Counted from the first letter of the stretch, positions 26,751 to 36,327 are shown. The stretch is DNA of 64,000 nt from Sphingomonas adhaesiva (GCF_036946125.1 NZ_JAQIJT010000002.1:1610001-1674000), one strand, 5' to 3'. The notes: a model not told the origin generated them from the sequence alone. Translations and numbers: made by a program.

Positions 26751-27054
26751 CGGATACGCGCTGACCGGACGGTCGCGCGCGCTCGACCCCCGCATCCACG
26801 CCGTACGCCCCGACATCGCCGACGTGCGGCTGGCGGACCAGGTGTTCGCGCCGCATTATGCCGCCCCCGTCCGCCGCACGCTGCGCGCCGACGCGGCCTT
26901 GCGCGAGGGGCGCGACGCCGCCTCGCCGGTCGTCGCGCGGTTGCGCGCAGGCGACCCGTTCGAGCTGCTCGACATCACCGGCGGCGTGGCCTGGGGCATC
27001 GCCACCGGCGCCGGCCTGGTCGGCTATCTCGATGCGGAGGTGGTGGCGGTATGA
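26683..27054 (+). CDS. SH3-like domain protein lacking a catalytic domain
   Basis: Up to 123 residues. RIHAVRPDIADVRLADQVFA and PHYAAP, with later WGIATGAGLVGYL, match the bacterial SH3 domain that precedes NlpC/P60 peptidases in sphingomonads, but the protein ends after this domain. Only a TTG at 26683 starts the frame, 68 nt inside the MarR gene; the real start may be later (codon choice unclear). Its stop overlaps the argC ATG. It is either an independent SH3 protein or the remnant of a C40 peptidase. Confidence 0.55.
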   Translation: MRSSASSSATETRRHRPAPSTRNGYALTGRSRALDPRIHAVRPDIADVRLADQVFAPHYAAPVRRTLRADAALREGRDAASPVVARLRAGDPFELLDITGGVAWGIATGAGLVGYLDAEVVAV

Positions 27055-27980
27055 GCATCCGGGTCTTCATCGACGGCGCCGTCGGCACTACCGGGCTCGA
27101 AATCCGCGAGCGGCTGTCCGACCGGCCCGAGATCGCGCTCGTCACGCTGGACGATGCGCAGCGCAAGGATGCCGCGGCGCGCGCGCAGGCGCTCAACGCC
27201 GCCGATATCGTCATCCTATGCCTGCCCGACGATGCCGCGCGCGACGCGGTGGCGATGATCGCCAACGACCGTACCCGCGTGATCGACGCCTCCACCGCGC
27301 ACCGCGTCGCGGACGGCTGGACCTATGGTTTCGCCGAGCTCGACCCCGCGAACGCGAACCGCATCGCGACCGCGCGCTTCGTCAGCAATCCGGGCTGCTA
27401 TCCGACCGGCTTCCTGGCGCTGGTCGCACCGCTGGTGCGCGACGCGCTGATCCCCGCCGACTGGCCGCTGACCGTCAACGCCGTCTCCGGCTATTCGGGC
27501 GGCGGCAAGGCGCTGATCGAGCGGTTCGAGCAGGATGCGGGGCTCGCCTTCCGCGACTATGGCTTCACCCTCGCGCACAAGCATATCCCGGAAATGCAGA
27601 AGCATGCCGGCCTCGCCTACGCGCCCGTCTTCGCGCCGATGGTGACGCGCGCCTATCGCGGCATGATCGTGGAGGTGCCGCTGCCCCTCGCCGCCATGCC
27701 GGGCCGCCCGTCGCGCGCGGCACTGCTCGATTCGCTTCACCGCGCCTATGCCGGCAGCGCGCTGGTGCGCGTCCACGACGATGCCCCGGACGAGCTGCTG
27801 ATCGGCACCCACGATGCCGGCACCGACCGGCTCGACCTGCGCGTCTTCGCCGCGGCGGACGGGTCGCAGGCGCGCCTCGTCGCCACGCTGGACAATCTGG
27901 GCAAGGGCGCGGCGGGGGCTGCGGTGCAGAATCTGAACATCATGGCCGGGCTCGATCCCGTCGCCGGCCTGACCTGCTAA
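27051..27980 (+). CDS. argC: N-acetyl-gamma-glutamyl-phosphate reductase, type 2
   Basis: Third step of arginine synthesis: NADPH reduction of N-acetylglutamyl phosphate. 309 residues, the short type-2 form. An N-terminal Rossmann loop (FIDGAVGTTGLEIRERL), the catalytic Cys in FVSNPGCYPTGFLA and the His region AHKHIPEMQKHA are all present. ATG overlaps the preceding stop (ATGA). No other arg gene is nearby. Confidence 0.95.
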   Translation: MSIRVFIDGAVGTTGLEIRERLSDRPEIALVTLDDAQRKDAAARAQALNAADIVILCLPDDAARDAVAMIANDRTRVIDASTAHRVADGWTYGFAELDPANANRIATARFVSNPGCYPTGFLALVAPLVRDALIPADWPLTVNAVSGYSGGGKALIERFEQDAGLAFRDYGFTLAHKHIPEMQKHAGLAYAPVFAPMVTRAYRGMIVEVPLPLAAMPGRPSRAALLDSLHRAYAGSALVRVHDDAPDELLIGTHDAGTDRLDLRVFAAADGSQARLVATLDNLGKGAAGAAVQNLNIMAGLDPVAGLTC

Positions 27981-28017
27981 TTCCGTCCCTTCTGATCCTC
28001 CCAGCTAGGAGATTCCG

Positions 28018-29481
28018 GTGAAGCGCGATCCTGTCGGCAAGCTGCTCTTATTCGGCGCCACGGGCGATCTCGCCCGGCGCATGCTGTTGCCGTCGCTGTT
28101 CGGGCTGCACGCCGATGGCCTGCTGCCCGAGGGGCTGACGATCACCGGCTCCGCGCGCGCCGACCTCGACGACGACGGCTTCCGCGCGGAAGCGTCGAAG
28201 GCGCTCGACGAATTCCTGCCGGACGATCGCAAGGATGCCGACAAGATCGCCTCCTTCCTCCAGCGGCTGCAGTTCCAGTCCGCGGACCTGTCGAACGAGG
28301 CCACCTTCGCCCCGCTCGCGGAAAAGATCGGCGACGTGTCCGGCGGCCTGTCGATCTTCCTCTCGACCGCACCGTCGCTGTTCGAGGCCGCGGTGAAGGG
28401 GTTGCAGAAGGTGGGCCTCGCCGGTCCCACCGTCCGCATCGGGCTGGAAAAGCCGCTCGGCTACGATCTGGCCTCCTCGAAGGAGATCAACGACACCGTC
28501 GCCGCGGCCTTTACCGAGGAGCGGATCTTCCGCATCGACCATTATCTCGGCAAGGAGACGGTGCAGAACATCCTCGCCCTGCGCTTCGGCAATTCCTTCT
28601 TCGAGCCGGTGTGGAACGCACAGGGCATCGACAACGTGCAGATCACCGTGTCGGAGACGGTCGGGCTGGAGGATCGCGCAGGCTATTACGACGGCGCCGG
28701 CGCGCTGCGCGACATGGTCACCAACCATATCCTCCAGCTCGTCGCGCTGATCGCGATGGAGCCGCCGGCGCGCTTCGACCCCACCGACATCCGCGACGAG
28801 AAGGCGAAGGTCTTCCGCTCGCTGCGCCGGATCGCGCCGGAGGAGGTGGCGCACAGCACCGTCACCGGCCAGTATGTCGGCGGCGCGTCGAAGGGGGAGA
28901 TCGTCAAGGGTTACGACGAGGAGCTCGGCCGCGACAGCAACACCGAGACGTTCGTCGCGATCAAGGCGCATATCGACAACTGGCGCTGGCAGGGCGTCCC
29001 CTTCTACCTGCGCACGGGCAAGCGCATGCCGGTGCGCCGCAGCGAGATCGCGATCCAGTTCAAGCCGGTGCCGCACTCGATGTTCGCCGGGCGCGGCGGG
29101 CTGCTCCAGCCCAACATGCTCGTCATCCGCCTCCAGCCGGAGGAATATATCGAGCTGCTGGTGATGGCCAAGGAGCCCGGCCTCGACCGCGAGGGCGTGC
29201 GCCTGCGCGAGGTGCCGCTCAAGCTCAGCCTCGACGCCGAATTCGCCGGCACCCGCCGCCGCATCGCCTACGAACGCCTGCTGCTGGACCTGATCGAGGG
29301 CGACCAGACGCTGTTCGTCCGCCGCGACGAGGTGGAGGCGCAGTGGATCTGGACCGACGCGATCCGCGCCGGCTGGAAGGCGAACAACACCAAGCCGAAG
29401 CATTACCCCTCCGGCACCTGGGGCCCCTCCGCCGCGATCGCGCTGACCGAGCGCGACGGCGTCACCTGGGTCGACGATTGA
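28018..29481 (+). CDS. zwf: Glucose-6-phosphate dehydrogenase
   Basis: Oxidises glucose 6-phosphate to 6-phosphogluconolactone, first step of this Entner-Doudoroff block. 487 residues. LLLFGATGDLARRMLLPSLF is the NADP loop; RIDHYLGKETVQN is the substrate site. The start is GTG at 28018 behind TAGGAGATTCC, a good ribosome site. Gene order zwf-pgl-edd-glk-eda follows on the same strand. Confidence 0.97.
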   Translation: MKRDPVGKLLLFGATGDLARRMLLPSLFGLHADGLLPEGLTITGSARADLDDDGFRAEASKALDEFLPDDRKDADKIASFLQRLQFQSADLSNEATFAPLAEKIGDVSGGLSIFLSTAPSLFEAAVKGLQKVGLAGPTVRIGLEKPLGYDLASSKEINDTVAAAFTEERIFRIDHYLGKETVQNILALRFGNSFFEPVWNAQGIDNVQITVSETVGLEDRAGYYDGAGALRDMVTNHILQLVALIAMEPPARFDPTDIRDEKAKVFRSLRRIAPEEVAHSTVTGQYVGGASKGEIVKGYDEELGRDSNTETFVAIKAHIDNWRWQGVPFYLRTGKRMPVRRSEIAIQFKPVPHSMFAGRGGLLQPNMLVIRLQPEEYIELLVMAKEPGLDREGVRLREVPLKLSLDAEFAGTRRRIAYERLLLDLIEGDQTLFVRRDEVEAQWIWTDAIRAGWKANNTKPKHYPSGTWGPSAAIALTERDGVTWVDD

Positions 29482-29502
29482 TAGCAACTCAATGACCTGA
29501 CC

Positions 29503-29573
29503 CCCGTTCGGGCTGAGCGAAGTCGAAGCCCAAGCGCCGCGCGTGCCCTTCGACTTCGCTCAGGGCGAACGGG
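29503..29573. repeat. Palindromic repeat between zwf and pgl
   Basis: Arms CCCGTTCGGGCTGAGCGAAG and CTTCGCTCAGGGCGAACGGG flank a short loop; the arms extend through GTCGAAG, about 26 bp with two mismatches. A second copy is at 49371-49440. Confidence 0.85.
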
Positions 29574-29595
29574 TGGCGTTCCACAGGAAGAAGAC

Positions 29596-30300
29596 ATGAC
29601 CGAAATCGAATGGTGGGAATATGACGACGCCGCCGAGCTGGCGGACGCGGTCGCGGGCGACATCCAGTTCGTCATCGAAAGCGCGATCGACGCGCGCGGC
29701 TCGGCGGTGATCGCGCTGGCGGGCGGCAAGACCCCGCTGCCGGCCTATGAGAAGCTCGCCAAAGCGAAGCTCGACTGGAAGCGCGTGACGATCATCCCCG
29801 GCGACGAGCGGATCGTGCCGCTGGGCGATGCGCTGTCGAACGTCACCGCGCTCGGCAAGACCTTCATCCCCAAGGGCGCGCGCGTCATCCCGATCGTTCC
29901 CAAGGCGACCCCGGACTACAAGGCCGCGGGCCGATCCGCCGATGCATTGTTGCAGGACCTGCACTGGCCGCTCGACCTGTGCGTGCTGGGCGTCGGCGGC
30001 GACGGCCACACCGCGTCGATCTTCCCCGGCCCCGATTACGACGAAGCGCTGAACGGGCCCAAGGAGCGCCGCGCGCTGGGCGTCATGCCCGATCCGCTGC
30101 CGCCCGAGGCGCCGGTGGCGCGCGTCACGCTCAGCCGTCAGGGCATCGTCACCGCGCGCGCGCTGCTGCTCGCGGTCACGGGTGCGGCCAAGCGCAAGGT
30201 GATCGAGGATGCGATCAAGGAGGGCGCCGGCTCGCCCTATCCGATCGGTCGCGTGCTGGCCGACGTCGAGCTGCCGGTCGACATCCACTGGGCGCCCTGA
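29596..30300 (+). CDS. pgl: 6-phosphogluconolactonase
   Basis: Hydrolyses 6-phosphogluconolactone. 234 residues of the NagB/SOL fold: VIALAGGKTPLPAYEKL, VTIIPGDERIVPL and CVLGVGGDGHTASIFPG carry the conserved active-site Asp, Arg and His. Start ATG behind AGGAAGAAG. Separated from zwf by a palindromic repeat, so it may have some independent expression. Confidence 0.95.
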   Translation: MTEIEWWEYDDAAELADAVAGDIQFVIESAIDARGSAVIALAGGKTPLPAYEKLAKAKLDWKRVTIIPGDERIVPLGDALSNVTALGKTFIPKGARVIPIVPKATPDYKAAGRSADALLQDLHWPLDLCVLGVGGDGHTASIFPGPDYDEALNGPKERRALGVMPDPLPPEAPVARVTLSRQGIVTARALLLAVTGAAKRKVIEDAIKEGAGSPYPIGRVLADVELPVDIHWAP

Positions 30301-30370
30301 CGCGGCCGAATACGCATGTTGCCGCGGGCGGCACCTTCGCGCCCGCGTCGCTCCTCGCTAAAGGGCTCGC

Positions 30371-32185
30371 ATGAACCCCGCCGTCAGCGCCGTCACCGAC
30401 CGCATCATCGAACGCTCGCGTCCGTCCCGCCAGGCCTATCTCGCGCTGATCGAGCGCGAGCGGGAGACCTGGGTCGGGCGGCCCCGGCTGGGCTGCGCCA
30501 ATCTGGCGCACGCCTATGCCGGTACGCCCGAGGATCGCGACACGCTGACGTCGCAGCATCAGGCGATGAACATCGGCATAGTCACCGCCTATAACGACAT
30601 GCTGTCGGCGCATGCGGTCTATTACCGCTACCCGGAGCTGATGAAGGTCTGGGCGCGCGAGGTCGGTGCGACGGCGCAGGTCGCGGGCGGCGTGCCCGCG
30701 ATGTGCGACGGCGTGACGCAGGGCTATCCCGGCATGGAGCTGTCGCTGTTCAGCCGCGACACGATCGCGCTGTCGACCGCGATCGCGCTCTCCCACGGCA
30801 CGTTCGAGGGTGCGGCGCTGCTCGGCATCTGCGACAAGATCGTGCCGGGCCTGCTGATGGGCGCGCTGCGCTTCGGCCATCTGCCGATGGTGTTGATCCC
30901 CGGCGGCCCGATGCCCTCGGGCCTGCCCAACAAGGCGAAGGCCGCGGTGCGCGAGCGCTTCGCCGAGGGACAGGCGACGCGCGACGAACTGCTCGACGCG
31001 GAGATCCAGGCCTATCACTCGCAGGGCACCTGCACCTTCTACGGCACCGCCAACACCAATCAGATGATGATGGAGGTCATGGGCCTCCACATGCCCGGCG
31101 CCGCCTTCGTCAATCCGGGCACGAAGCTGCGGCAGGAGCTGACCCGCGCCGCGGTCCACCGGCTCGCCGCGATCGGCACGCACGGCGGGGATTATCGCCC
31201 GCTCGGCCACTGCGTCGATGAAAGGGCGATCGTCAACGCCGCGGTCGGGCTGCTCGCGACCGGCGGGTCGACCAACCACCTGCTCCACGTGCCCGCGATC
31301 GCGCGCGCGGCCGGGATCGTCATCGACTGGGAGGATTTCGACCGCCTGTCGGCCGCGGTGCCGCTGCTGGCGCGCGTCTATCCCAACGGCTCGGCCGACG
31401 TGAACGGGTTCGAGGCGGCGGGGGGCATGCCCTTCGTCATCCGCGAACTGCTGGATGCGGGCTATCTCCACCGCGACATCCTGACGGTCGCGGGCGGCGA
31501 TCTGACCGACTATGGCCGCAAGCCCGCGATCGAAGGGGACACGCTCACGTGGGCCGATCCCGGCGCGAGCGGCGACGACACGATCCTGCGCCCCGCCGCG
31601 CAGCCCTTTTCGCCCGACGGCGGGATGCGCATCCTCCAGGGCAATATCGGCCGCGCCTGTATCAAGGTGTCGGCGGTCGAGCGCGAGCGCTGGGTGATCG
31701 AGGCGCCCGCGCGCGTCTTCTCCGACCAGCTCGACGTGCTGGAGGCCTTCCGGAACGGCGAGCTGGAGCGCGACGTCGTCGTGGTGGTCCGGTTCCAGGG
31801 CCCGCGCGCCAACGGCATGCCCGAACTCCACAAGCTGACCCCGCCGCTGGGCGTGCTCCAGAACCGCGGGTTCAGGGTCGCGCTGGTCACCGACGGTCGC
31901 ATGTCGGGGGCGAGCGGCAAGGTGCCGTGTGCGATCCACTGCTCGCCGGAAGCGCTCGGGAACGGCGCCATCGCGTTGATCCGCGACGGCGACCTCATCC
32001 GCGTCGATGCGGAAACGGGCACGCTGACCGCGCTGGTCGACGCCGCCGAATGGCGCGCGCGCACGCCCGCGACGCCGCCCGCCGCGGCGACGGGCATGGG
32101 CCGCGAGCTGTTCGGCCTGTTCCGCGGCCTGGCCGACGAGGCGGAAAAGGGCGCCAGCGCGATCCTCGCGGGCGCGGGGCTTTAG
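30371..32185 (+). CDS. edd: Phosphogluconate dehydratase
   Basis: Converts 6-phosphogluconate to KDPG; IlvD/Edd family with an iron-sulfur cluster. 604 residues, standard length. GVPAMCDGVTQGYPGMELSL, ALLGICDKIVPGLLMG and VTDGRMSGASGKVPCAIH hold the cluster Cys and substrate residues. Starts 70 bp after pgl. Confidence 0.97.
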   Translation: MNPAVSAVTDRIIERSRPSRQAYLALIERERETWVGRPRLGCANLAHAYAGTPEDRDTLTSQHQAMNIGIVTAYNDMLSAHAVYYRYPELMKVWAREVGATAQVAGGVPAMCDGVTQGYPGMELSLFSRDTIALSTAIALSHGTFEGAALLGICDKIVPGLLMGALRFGHLPMVLIPGGPMPSGLPNKAKAAVRERFAEGQATRDELLDAEIQAYHSQGTCTFYGTANTNQMMMEVMGLHMPGAAFVNPGTKLRQELTRAAVHRLAAIGTHGGDYRPLGHCVDERAIVNAAVGLLATGGSTNHLLHVPAIARAAGIVIDWEDFDRLSAAVPLLARVYPNGSADVNGFEAAGGMPFVIRELLDAGYLHRDILTVAGGDLTDYGRKPAIEGDTLTWADPGASGDDTILRPAAQPFSPDGGMRILQGNIGRACIKVSAVERERWVIEAPARVFSDQLDVLEAFRNGELERDVVVVVRFQGPRANGMPELHKLTPPLGVLQNRGFRVALVTDGRMSGASGKVPCAIHCSPEALGNGAIALIRDGDLIRVDAETGTLTALVDAAEWRARTPATPPAAATGMGRELFGLFRGLADEAEKGASAILAGAGL

Positions 32186-32193
32186 CGAGGAGG

Positions 32194-32286
32194 GTCACCC
32201 CGGACTTGTTCCGGGGTCCACCCAATCGCACACCTAAACGGATCGGACTCGCGGCACGGTGGATGCCGGAACAAGTCCGGCATGAC
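32194..32286. repeat. Palindromic repeat between edd and glk
   Basis: GTCACCCCGGACTTGTTCCG and GGGTCCACC are mirrored by GGTGGATGCCGGAACAAGTC and CGGCATGAC. Each arm is itself a hairpin. The right end touches the GGAG ribosome site of glk, so this element forms the glk leader. Related copies are at 37129, 48113 and 52117. Confidence 0.85.
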
Positions 32287-32297
32287 GGAGAATGCTG

Positions 32298-33281
32298 ATG
32301 CAGGTCGTATCGGTTGACATCGGGGGCACCCACGCCCGCTTCGCCATTGCGGAGGTAGCGGACGGCCGCGTCGTGTCGCTGGGCGAGCCGACCACGCTCA
32401 AGGTCGCCGAGCATGCCAGCCTGCAAACCGCGTGGGAGGCGTATCGCGACCAGCAGGGCGGCACCCTGCCCTCCGCCGCCGCGCTGTCGGTCGCCTCGCC
32501 GATCACCGGCGACGTCATCCGCCTGACCAACAACCCCTGGGTCATCCGCCCCTCGCTCATCCCCGAGCGCCTCGGTGCCGACACCTATAGCATCGTCAAC
32601 GATTTCGCCGCCGTCGGCCATGCCGTCGCGCAGCTGCCGGCGGCGGATTTCGAGCATCTGTGCGGCCCCGACGTCGCGCTGCCGGCGCGGGGCGTGACCA
32701 CCGTCTGCGGCCCCGGCACCGGGCTGGGCGTGGCGCAGGTGTTCAAGCAGGACGGCCATTACTGGGTGCTCCCCACCGAGGGCGGGCATCAGGACTATGC
32801 CCCGCTCGACGGGATCGAGGATGCGATCCTGAAGCGCCTTCGCAAGACCTACACGCGCGTTTCCGCCGAGCGGATCGTCGCGGGCCCCGGCATCGTCGCC
32901 ATCTACGAGACGCTGGCCGAGCTGGAAGGCCGCGCGGTGCGGCATCAGGACGACAAGGCGATCTGGACCGAGGCGCTCGACGGCTCCGATTCGCTCGCGC
33001 TCGCCGCGCTCGACCGCTTCTGCCTCGCGCTCGGCGCGGTGGCGGGCGACCTGGCGCTGGCGCACGGCGCGCAGGGCGTCGTCATCGCCGGCGGCCTGGG
33101 GCTGCGCATCAAGGACAAGCTGCTTCGCTCGGGCTTCGACCAGCGCTTCGTCGCGAAGGGGCGCTTCCAGCAGATGATGGCGAAGCTGCCGGTCAAGCTC
33201 ATCACCCACCCCCAGCCCGGCCTCTTCGGCGCGGCTGCCGCCTTCGCACAGGAACACCGGAACGTGGAGCACGCACAGTGA
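32298..33281 (+). CDS. glk: Glucokinase
   Basis: Phosphorylates glucose to feed zwf. 327 residues of the bacterial glucokinase family: VVSVDIGGTHARFAIAEV (phosphate 1), IVNDFAAVGHAV, and VCGPGTGLGVAQV, with the metal/base region PTEGGHQDYAP. ATG 32298 is 7 nt from GGAG; the ATG at 32292 is too close to it. Its stop overlaps the eda GTG. Confidence 0.95.
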   Translation: MQVVSVDIGGTHARFAIAEVADGRVVSLGEPTTLKVAEHASLQTAWEAYRDQQGGTLPSAAALSVASPITGDVIRLTNNPWVIRPSLIPERLGADTYSIVNDFAAVGHAVAQLPAADFEHLCGPDVALPARGVTTVCGPGTGLGVAQVFKQDGHYWVLPTEGGHQDYAPLDGIEDAILKRLRKTYTRVSAERIVAGPGIVAIYETLAELEGRAVRHQDDKAIWTEALDGSDSLALAALDRFCLALGAVAGDLALAHGAQGVVIAGGLGLRIKDKLLRSGFDQRFVAKGRFQQMMAKLPVKLITHPQPGLFGAAAAFAQEHRNVEHAQ

Positions 33282-33883
33282 CCGACATCGCCACCATCAT
33301 GCTGACCAGCCCGGTCATCCCGGTGCTGGTCATCAAGGACGCGGCCCAGGCGCGCCCGCTCGCCGAGGCGTTGGTCGCGGGCGGTCTGAAGGTGCTGGAG
33401 GTGACGCTGCGCACCCCCGCCGCGCTCGATGCCATCCGCGAGATGAAGCAGGTCCCCGGCGCGATCGTCGGCGCGGGCACCGTCGTGACGAAGGAGCAGG
33501 TCGCCGAGGTGAAGGCGGCGGGCGCGGAGTTCATCGTCTCCCCCGGGCTGTCGCAGCCGTTGGGCGAGACGATCGCCGCGACGGGCATCCCCTGGCTGCC
33601 CGGCGTCGCGACCGCCGGCGACATCATGCGCGGGCTCGACATGGGGCTCACCCACTTCAAGTTCTTTCCCGCCGAGACAAGCGGCGGGGTGAAGGCGCTC
33701 AAGGCGCTCGCCGCCCCCTTCTACCAGTGCCGCTTCTGCCCGACCGGCGGCATCACCGAGGCGACCGCGCGCGACTGGCTGTCGCTCGATCCGGTCCTGT
33801 GCGTCGGCGGCAGCTGGGTGACGGAGGGCACGCTGCCCGAAATCGAGGCGCGGGCACGCGCAGCGGTGGCGCTGAAGGGGTGA
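33278..33883 (+). CDS. eda: KDPG/KHG aldolase
   Basis: Splits KDPG into pyruvate and glyceraldehyde 3-phosphate, closing the Entner-Doudoroff route. 201 residues. The Schiff-base Lys is in THFKFFPAETSGG, and Glu in LEVTLRTPAALDAIR. CPTGGITEATARDWL binds phosphate. GTG start overlaps the glk stop (GTGA). Confidence 0.97.
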   Translation: MTDIATIMLTSPVIPVLVIKDAAQARPLAEALVAGGLKVLEVTLRTPAALDAIREMKQVPGAIVGAGTVVTKEQVAEVKAAGAEFIVSPGLSQPLGETIAATGIPWLPGVATAGDIMRGLDMGLTHFKFFPAETSGGVKALKALAAPFYQCRFCPTGGITEATARDWLSLDPVLCVGGSWVTEGTLPEIEARARAAVALKG

Positions 33884-33925
33884 GCGCGCGCCCGCGTCAC
33901 GCGCGGCGATGATCCGGCCTGTCCT

Positions 33926-34029
33926 GTTCCCCGGCGGGGGCGGGACCTTTGCAAAAGGCTGTACCGTGCTCCTGCCTGCGGAGGAGCACGGCATAGCGTC
34001 TTGCGAGAGTCTCGCCTTCGCCGGGGAAC
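33926..34029. repeat. Full three-layer palindromic repeat after eda
   Basis: GTTCCCCGGCG, GGACCTTTGCAAAAGGC and CCGTGCTCCTGC on the left are mirrored by GGAGCACGG, a CTTGCGAGAGTCTCG segment and CCTTCGCCGGGGAAC on the right. It is the most compact copy of the composite family and gives a likely terminator for the ED operon. Confidence 0.8.
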
Positions 34030-34145
34030 GGCAAAATTGTCGAGCGATCCACGACTTTCGCCGAGGTCTCGAAAAAGTCAGGGGTGACGGCAGGCTCTGC
34101 GCGAATGGATGACACACCGCCCCTTTCAGAAGGCGGGACGTATCG

Positions 34146-34823
34146 TCAGAAGCGATAGCCGATCGACATCTGCAGGATCGGATAGACCTTGTAGTCATCG
34201 ATGTCGTCCTGCAACCGCCGGCGCTCCGTCTCCAGGCTGGCGCGGAAGTCCGGATCGTTGCGGGCTTCACCGCTTGCGGTGAACTCGCGCAGCCGCACGC
34301 TACCCTGGAACAGCACGCCGGCATCGAAGCTGTACATGAAGCCGCGACGGCGCGTGCCGCTCCAGCCGAGCGTCAGCGCCGGCGTCAGATTCTTCACGTC
34401 GGCTCGCCCGCTCAACGTGCCCACGTCCCGGAAATCGTAGCTTTCACCGCCGACGTCTACCGAGCCGCTGGTCGGCGTCGCCTCGACACGCGCGCGATTC
34501 TTGTTGATGCGTGCGCCTGCCGAAACGCGAAAATGGCCACCGAACGGATAGACATCGGCCATCAGACCATAGGACTCCAGGTTCAACCGACCCTTGTAGG
34601 TGATGTCGTCGGGATCGAAGTCGGCGCTGATCTTGAGGAAACTCGCACTGCCGCGCACGCCGAGATGGTCGCTGAAGCGCGCCCCGACCTCGGGTCCGAC
34701 GCCCAGCGTTCCCCCCGTCAGCGCGGCGCTGAAAACCGTTCCCGCATCGTCCGCTGCCTGCGCCAAGGCAGGCGCGCTCGCCAGGGCCGCCGCCACGGCG
34801 ACCAGTCCACCCAATACCTTCAT
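34146..34823 (-). CDS. Outer-membrane beta-barrel protein, OmpW/outer-membrane-like
   Basis: 225 residues. Signal peptide ends ALAQAA (about 22). Alternating beta-strand patterns follow, such as FSAALTGGTLGVGPEVGARF, LGVRGSASFLKIS, YGLMADVYPFGGHFRVSAGA and the C-terminal MSIGYRF ending in Phe, the usual barrel-assembly signal. A porin-like or surface barrel; cargo unknown. ATG 34823 behind GGGAAACG. Confidence 0.75.
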   Translation of the reverse strand: MKVLGGLVAVAAALASAPALAQAADDAGTVFSAALTGGTLGVGPEVGARFSDHLGVRGSASFLKISADFDPDDITYKGRLNLESYGLMADVYPFGGHFRVSAGARINKNRARVEATPTSGSVDVGGESYDFRDVGTLSGRADVKNLTPALTLGWSGTRRRGFMYSFDAGVLFQGSVRLREFTASGEARNDPDFRASLETERRRLQDDIDDYKVYPILQMSIGYRF

Positions 34824-34935
34824 GTTTCGTTTCCCGACGTTGATAGTGCTGCCGGTCCCCCCGGCGCCGCCCCTATCTCCGCGTTCGCGCGCGCCAGCGC
34901 CCTCCATTTGGCGTAAGCGCGCGAATAAAGTGCCG

Positions 34936-36231
34936 TCAGGCCTCGCTCACCAGCAGCTTGTCGATGCGCCGTCCGTCGAGGTCGACCACCTCGAACTTCC
35001 AGCCCTGCTCCTCGAAGCTCTCGCCCTCGCTCGGCAGCTTGCGGAACGCCGCCAGCGCCAGTCCGGCGACGGTCGCATAGTCGCGGTCCTCGGGCAGGTC
35101 GATGCCGAGCCGGTCCGCCAGCGCATCCGCCGACATCGTCCCCGCCACCAGCAGGCTGCCGTCGTCGCGCTCGACCACGTTGGGGCCCTCGTCCGGCCCG
35201 GCATCCGACGCGAACTCGCCCGCGATCGCCGCCAGCAGGTCGGCCGGGGTGACGATCCCCTCGAAATGCCCGTATTCGTCGTGGATCAGCGCCATCGGCA
35301 CCTCCGCGCGGCGCAGCGCGTCGAGCGCGTCCATCGCATCGATCTGGTCCACCACCACCGGCGCCTTGCGCATCAGCCGCGCCAGATCCAGCGTCTCGCC
35401 GCGGAACAGCGCCATCGCCACGTCGCGCGCCTGCACCACGCCCACCACCGCGTCGATCGACCCCTGCGCCACCGGCAGCCGGCTGTGCCCGGTCTCCAGC
35501 AGCTTGGTACGGATCGCGGCATCGTCCAGCGCGACGTCCAGCCACTCCACCTCGGTGCGCGGCGTCATCACCTCGCGCACCGGACGATCAGCCAGCCGCA
35601 CCACGCCCGAGATGATCGAGCGCTCATGCTCCTCGATCACGCCCGACTTGCTCGCCTCCGCGACGATCAGGTGCAGTTCCTCGGCGGTCACCTGATCCTC
35701 GTTCTCGCGGTTGAGGCCCAGCAGGCGGAACGCCAGCCCGCTGGTCGAATCGAGTACCCAGACCAGCGGCTTGGTGAACCGCGCCAGCCACGTCATCGGC
35801 ACCGCGACCAGCGCCGCGACCGGCTCGGGCTTGCGCAGCGCGAACTGCTTGGGCACCAGCTCGCCCACCACGAGCGAGGCATAGGTCGTCAGCGCGATCA
35901 CCAGCGCATAGCCCAGCGTCGCCGCCGTCGCCTGATCCAGCCCCAGCCGCTCCAGCCGCGCCGCGGTCGGCGTGCCCAGGCTCGCCCCCGAATAGGCGCC
36001 GCTGACGATCCCGATCAGCGTGATGCCGATCTGCACGGTGGACAGGAACTTGCCCGGATCCGCCGCCAGCCGCAGCGCCGCGGTCGCGCCGCGCTTGCCG
36101 GTGCGCGCCATCGCCTCCAGCCGCGCCTTGCGCGCCGATACGATGGCCAGTTCGCTCATCGCGAACACGCCGTTCAACGCGACGAGGGCGAGGATGATGA
36201 GGACGTCGATCCAGGGGAACGGCGGTAGCAT
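34936..36231 (-). CDS. CNNM/HlyC-family transporter with CBS pair and CorC domain
   Basis: Putative magnesium/cobalt efflux or ion transport protein (formerly haemolysin-like, UPF0053). 431 residues. The DUF21 membrane domain (about 1-190; FAMSELAIVSARKARLEAM and VVGELVPKQFAL) has four helices. Two CBS motifs (VREVMTPRTEVEWLD and ALIHDEYGHFEGIVT) and a CorC_HlyC C-terminal domain (about 345-430) follow. Divergent from the OmpA-like lipoprotein. Confidence 0.9.
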   Translation of the reverse strand: MLPPFPWIDVLIILALVALNGVFAMSELAIVSARKARLEAMARTGKRGATAALRLAADPGKFLSTVQIGITLIGIVSGAYSGASLGTPTAARLERLGLDQATAATLGYALVIALTTYASLVVGELVPKQFALRKPEPVAALVAVPMTWLARFTKPLVWVLDSTSGLAFRLLGLNRENEDQVTAEELHLIVAEASKSGVIEEHERSIISGVVRLADRPVREVMTPRTEVEWLDVALDDAAIRTKLLETGHSRLPVAQGSIDAVVGVVQARDVAMALFRGETLDLARLMRKAPVVVDQIDAMDALDALRRAEVPMALIHDEYGHFEGIVTPADLLAAIAGEFASDAGPDEGPNVVERDDGSLLVAGTMSADALADRLGIDLPEDRDYATVAGLALAAFRKLPSEGESFEEQGWKFEVVDLDGRRIDKLLVSEA

Positions 36232-36327
36232 GGTCGCCCGTGCTCTTGGCGGGAAAGCGGGCGTGGGACAATCCACAAATGTGACGATGGCTTGCCGGCG
36301 CGGACAGCATCCATTCAGTCCGCAGGT

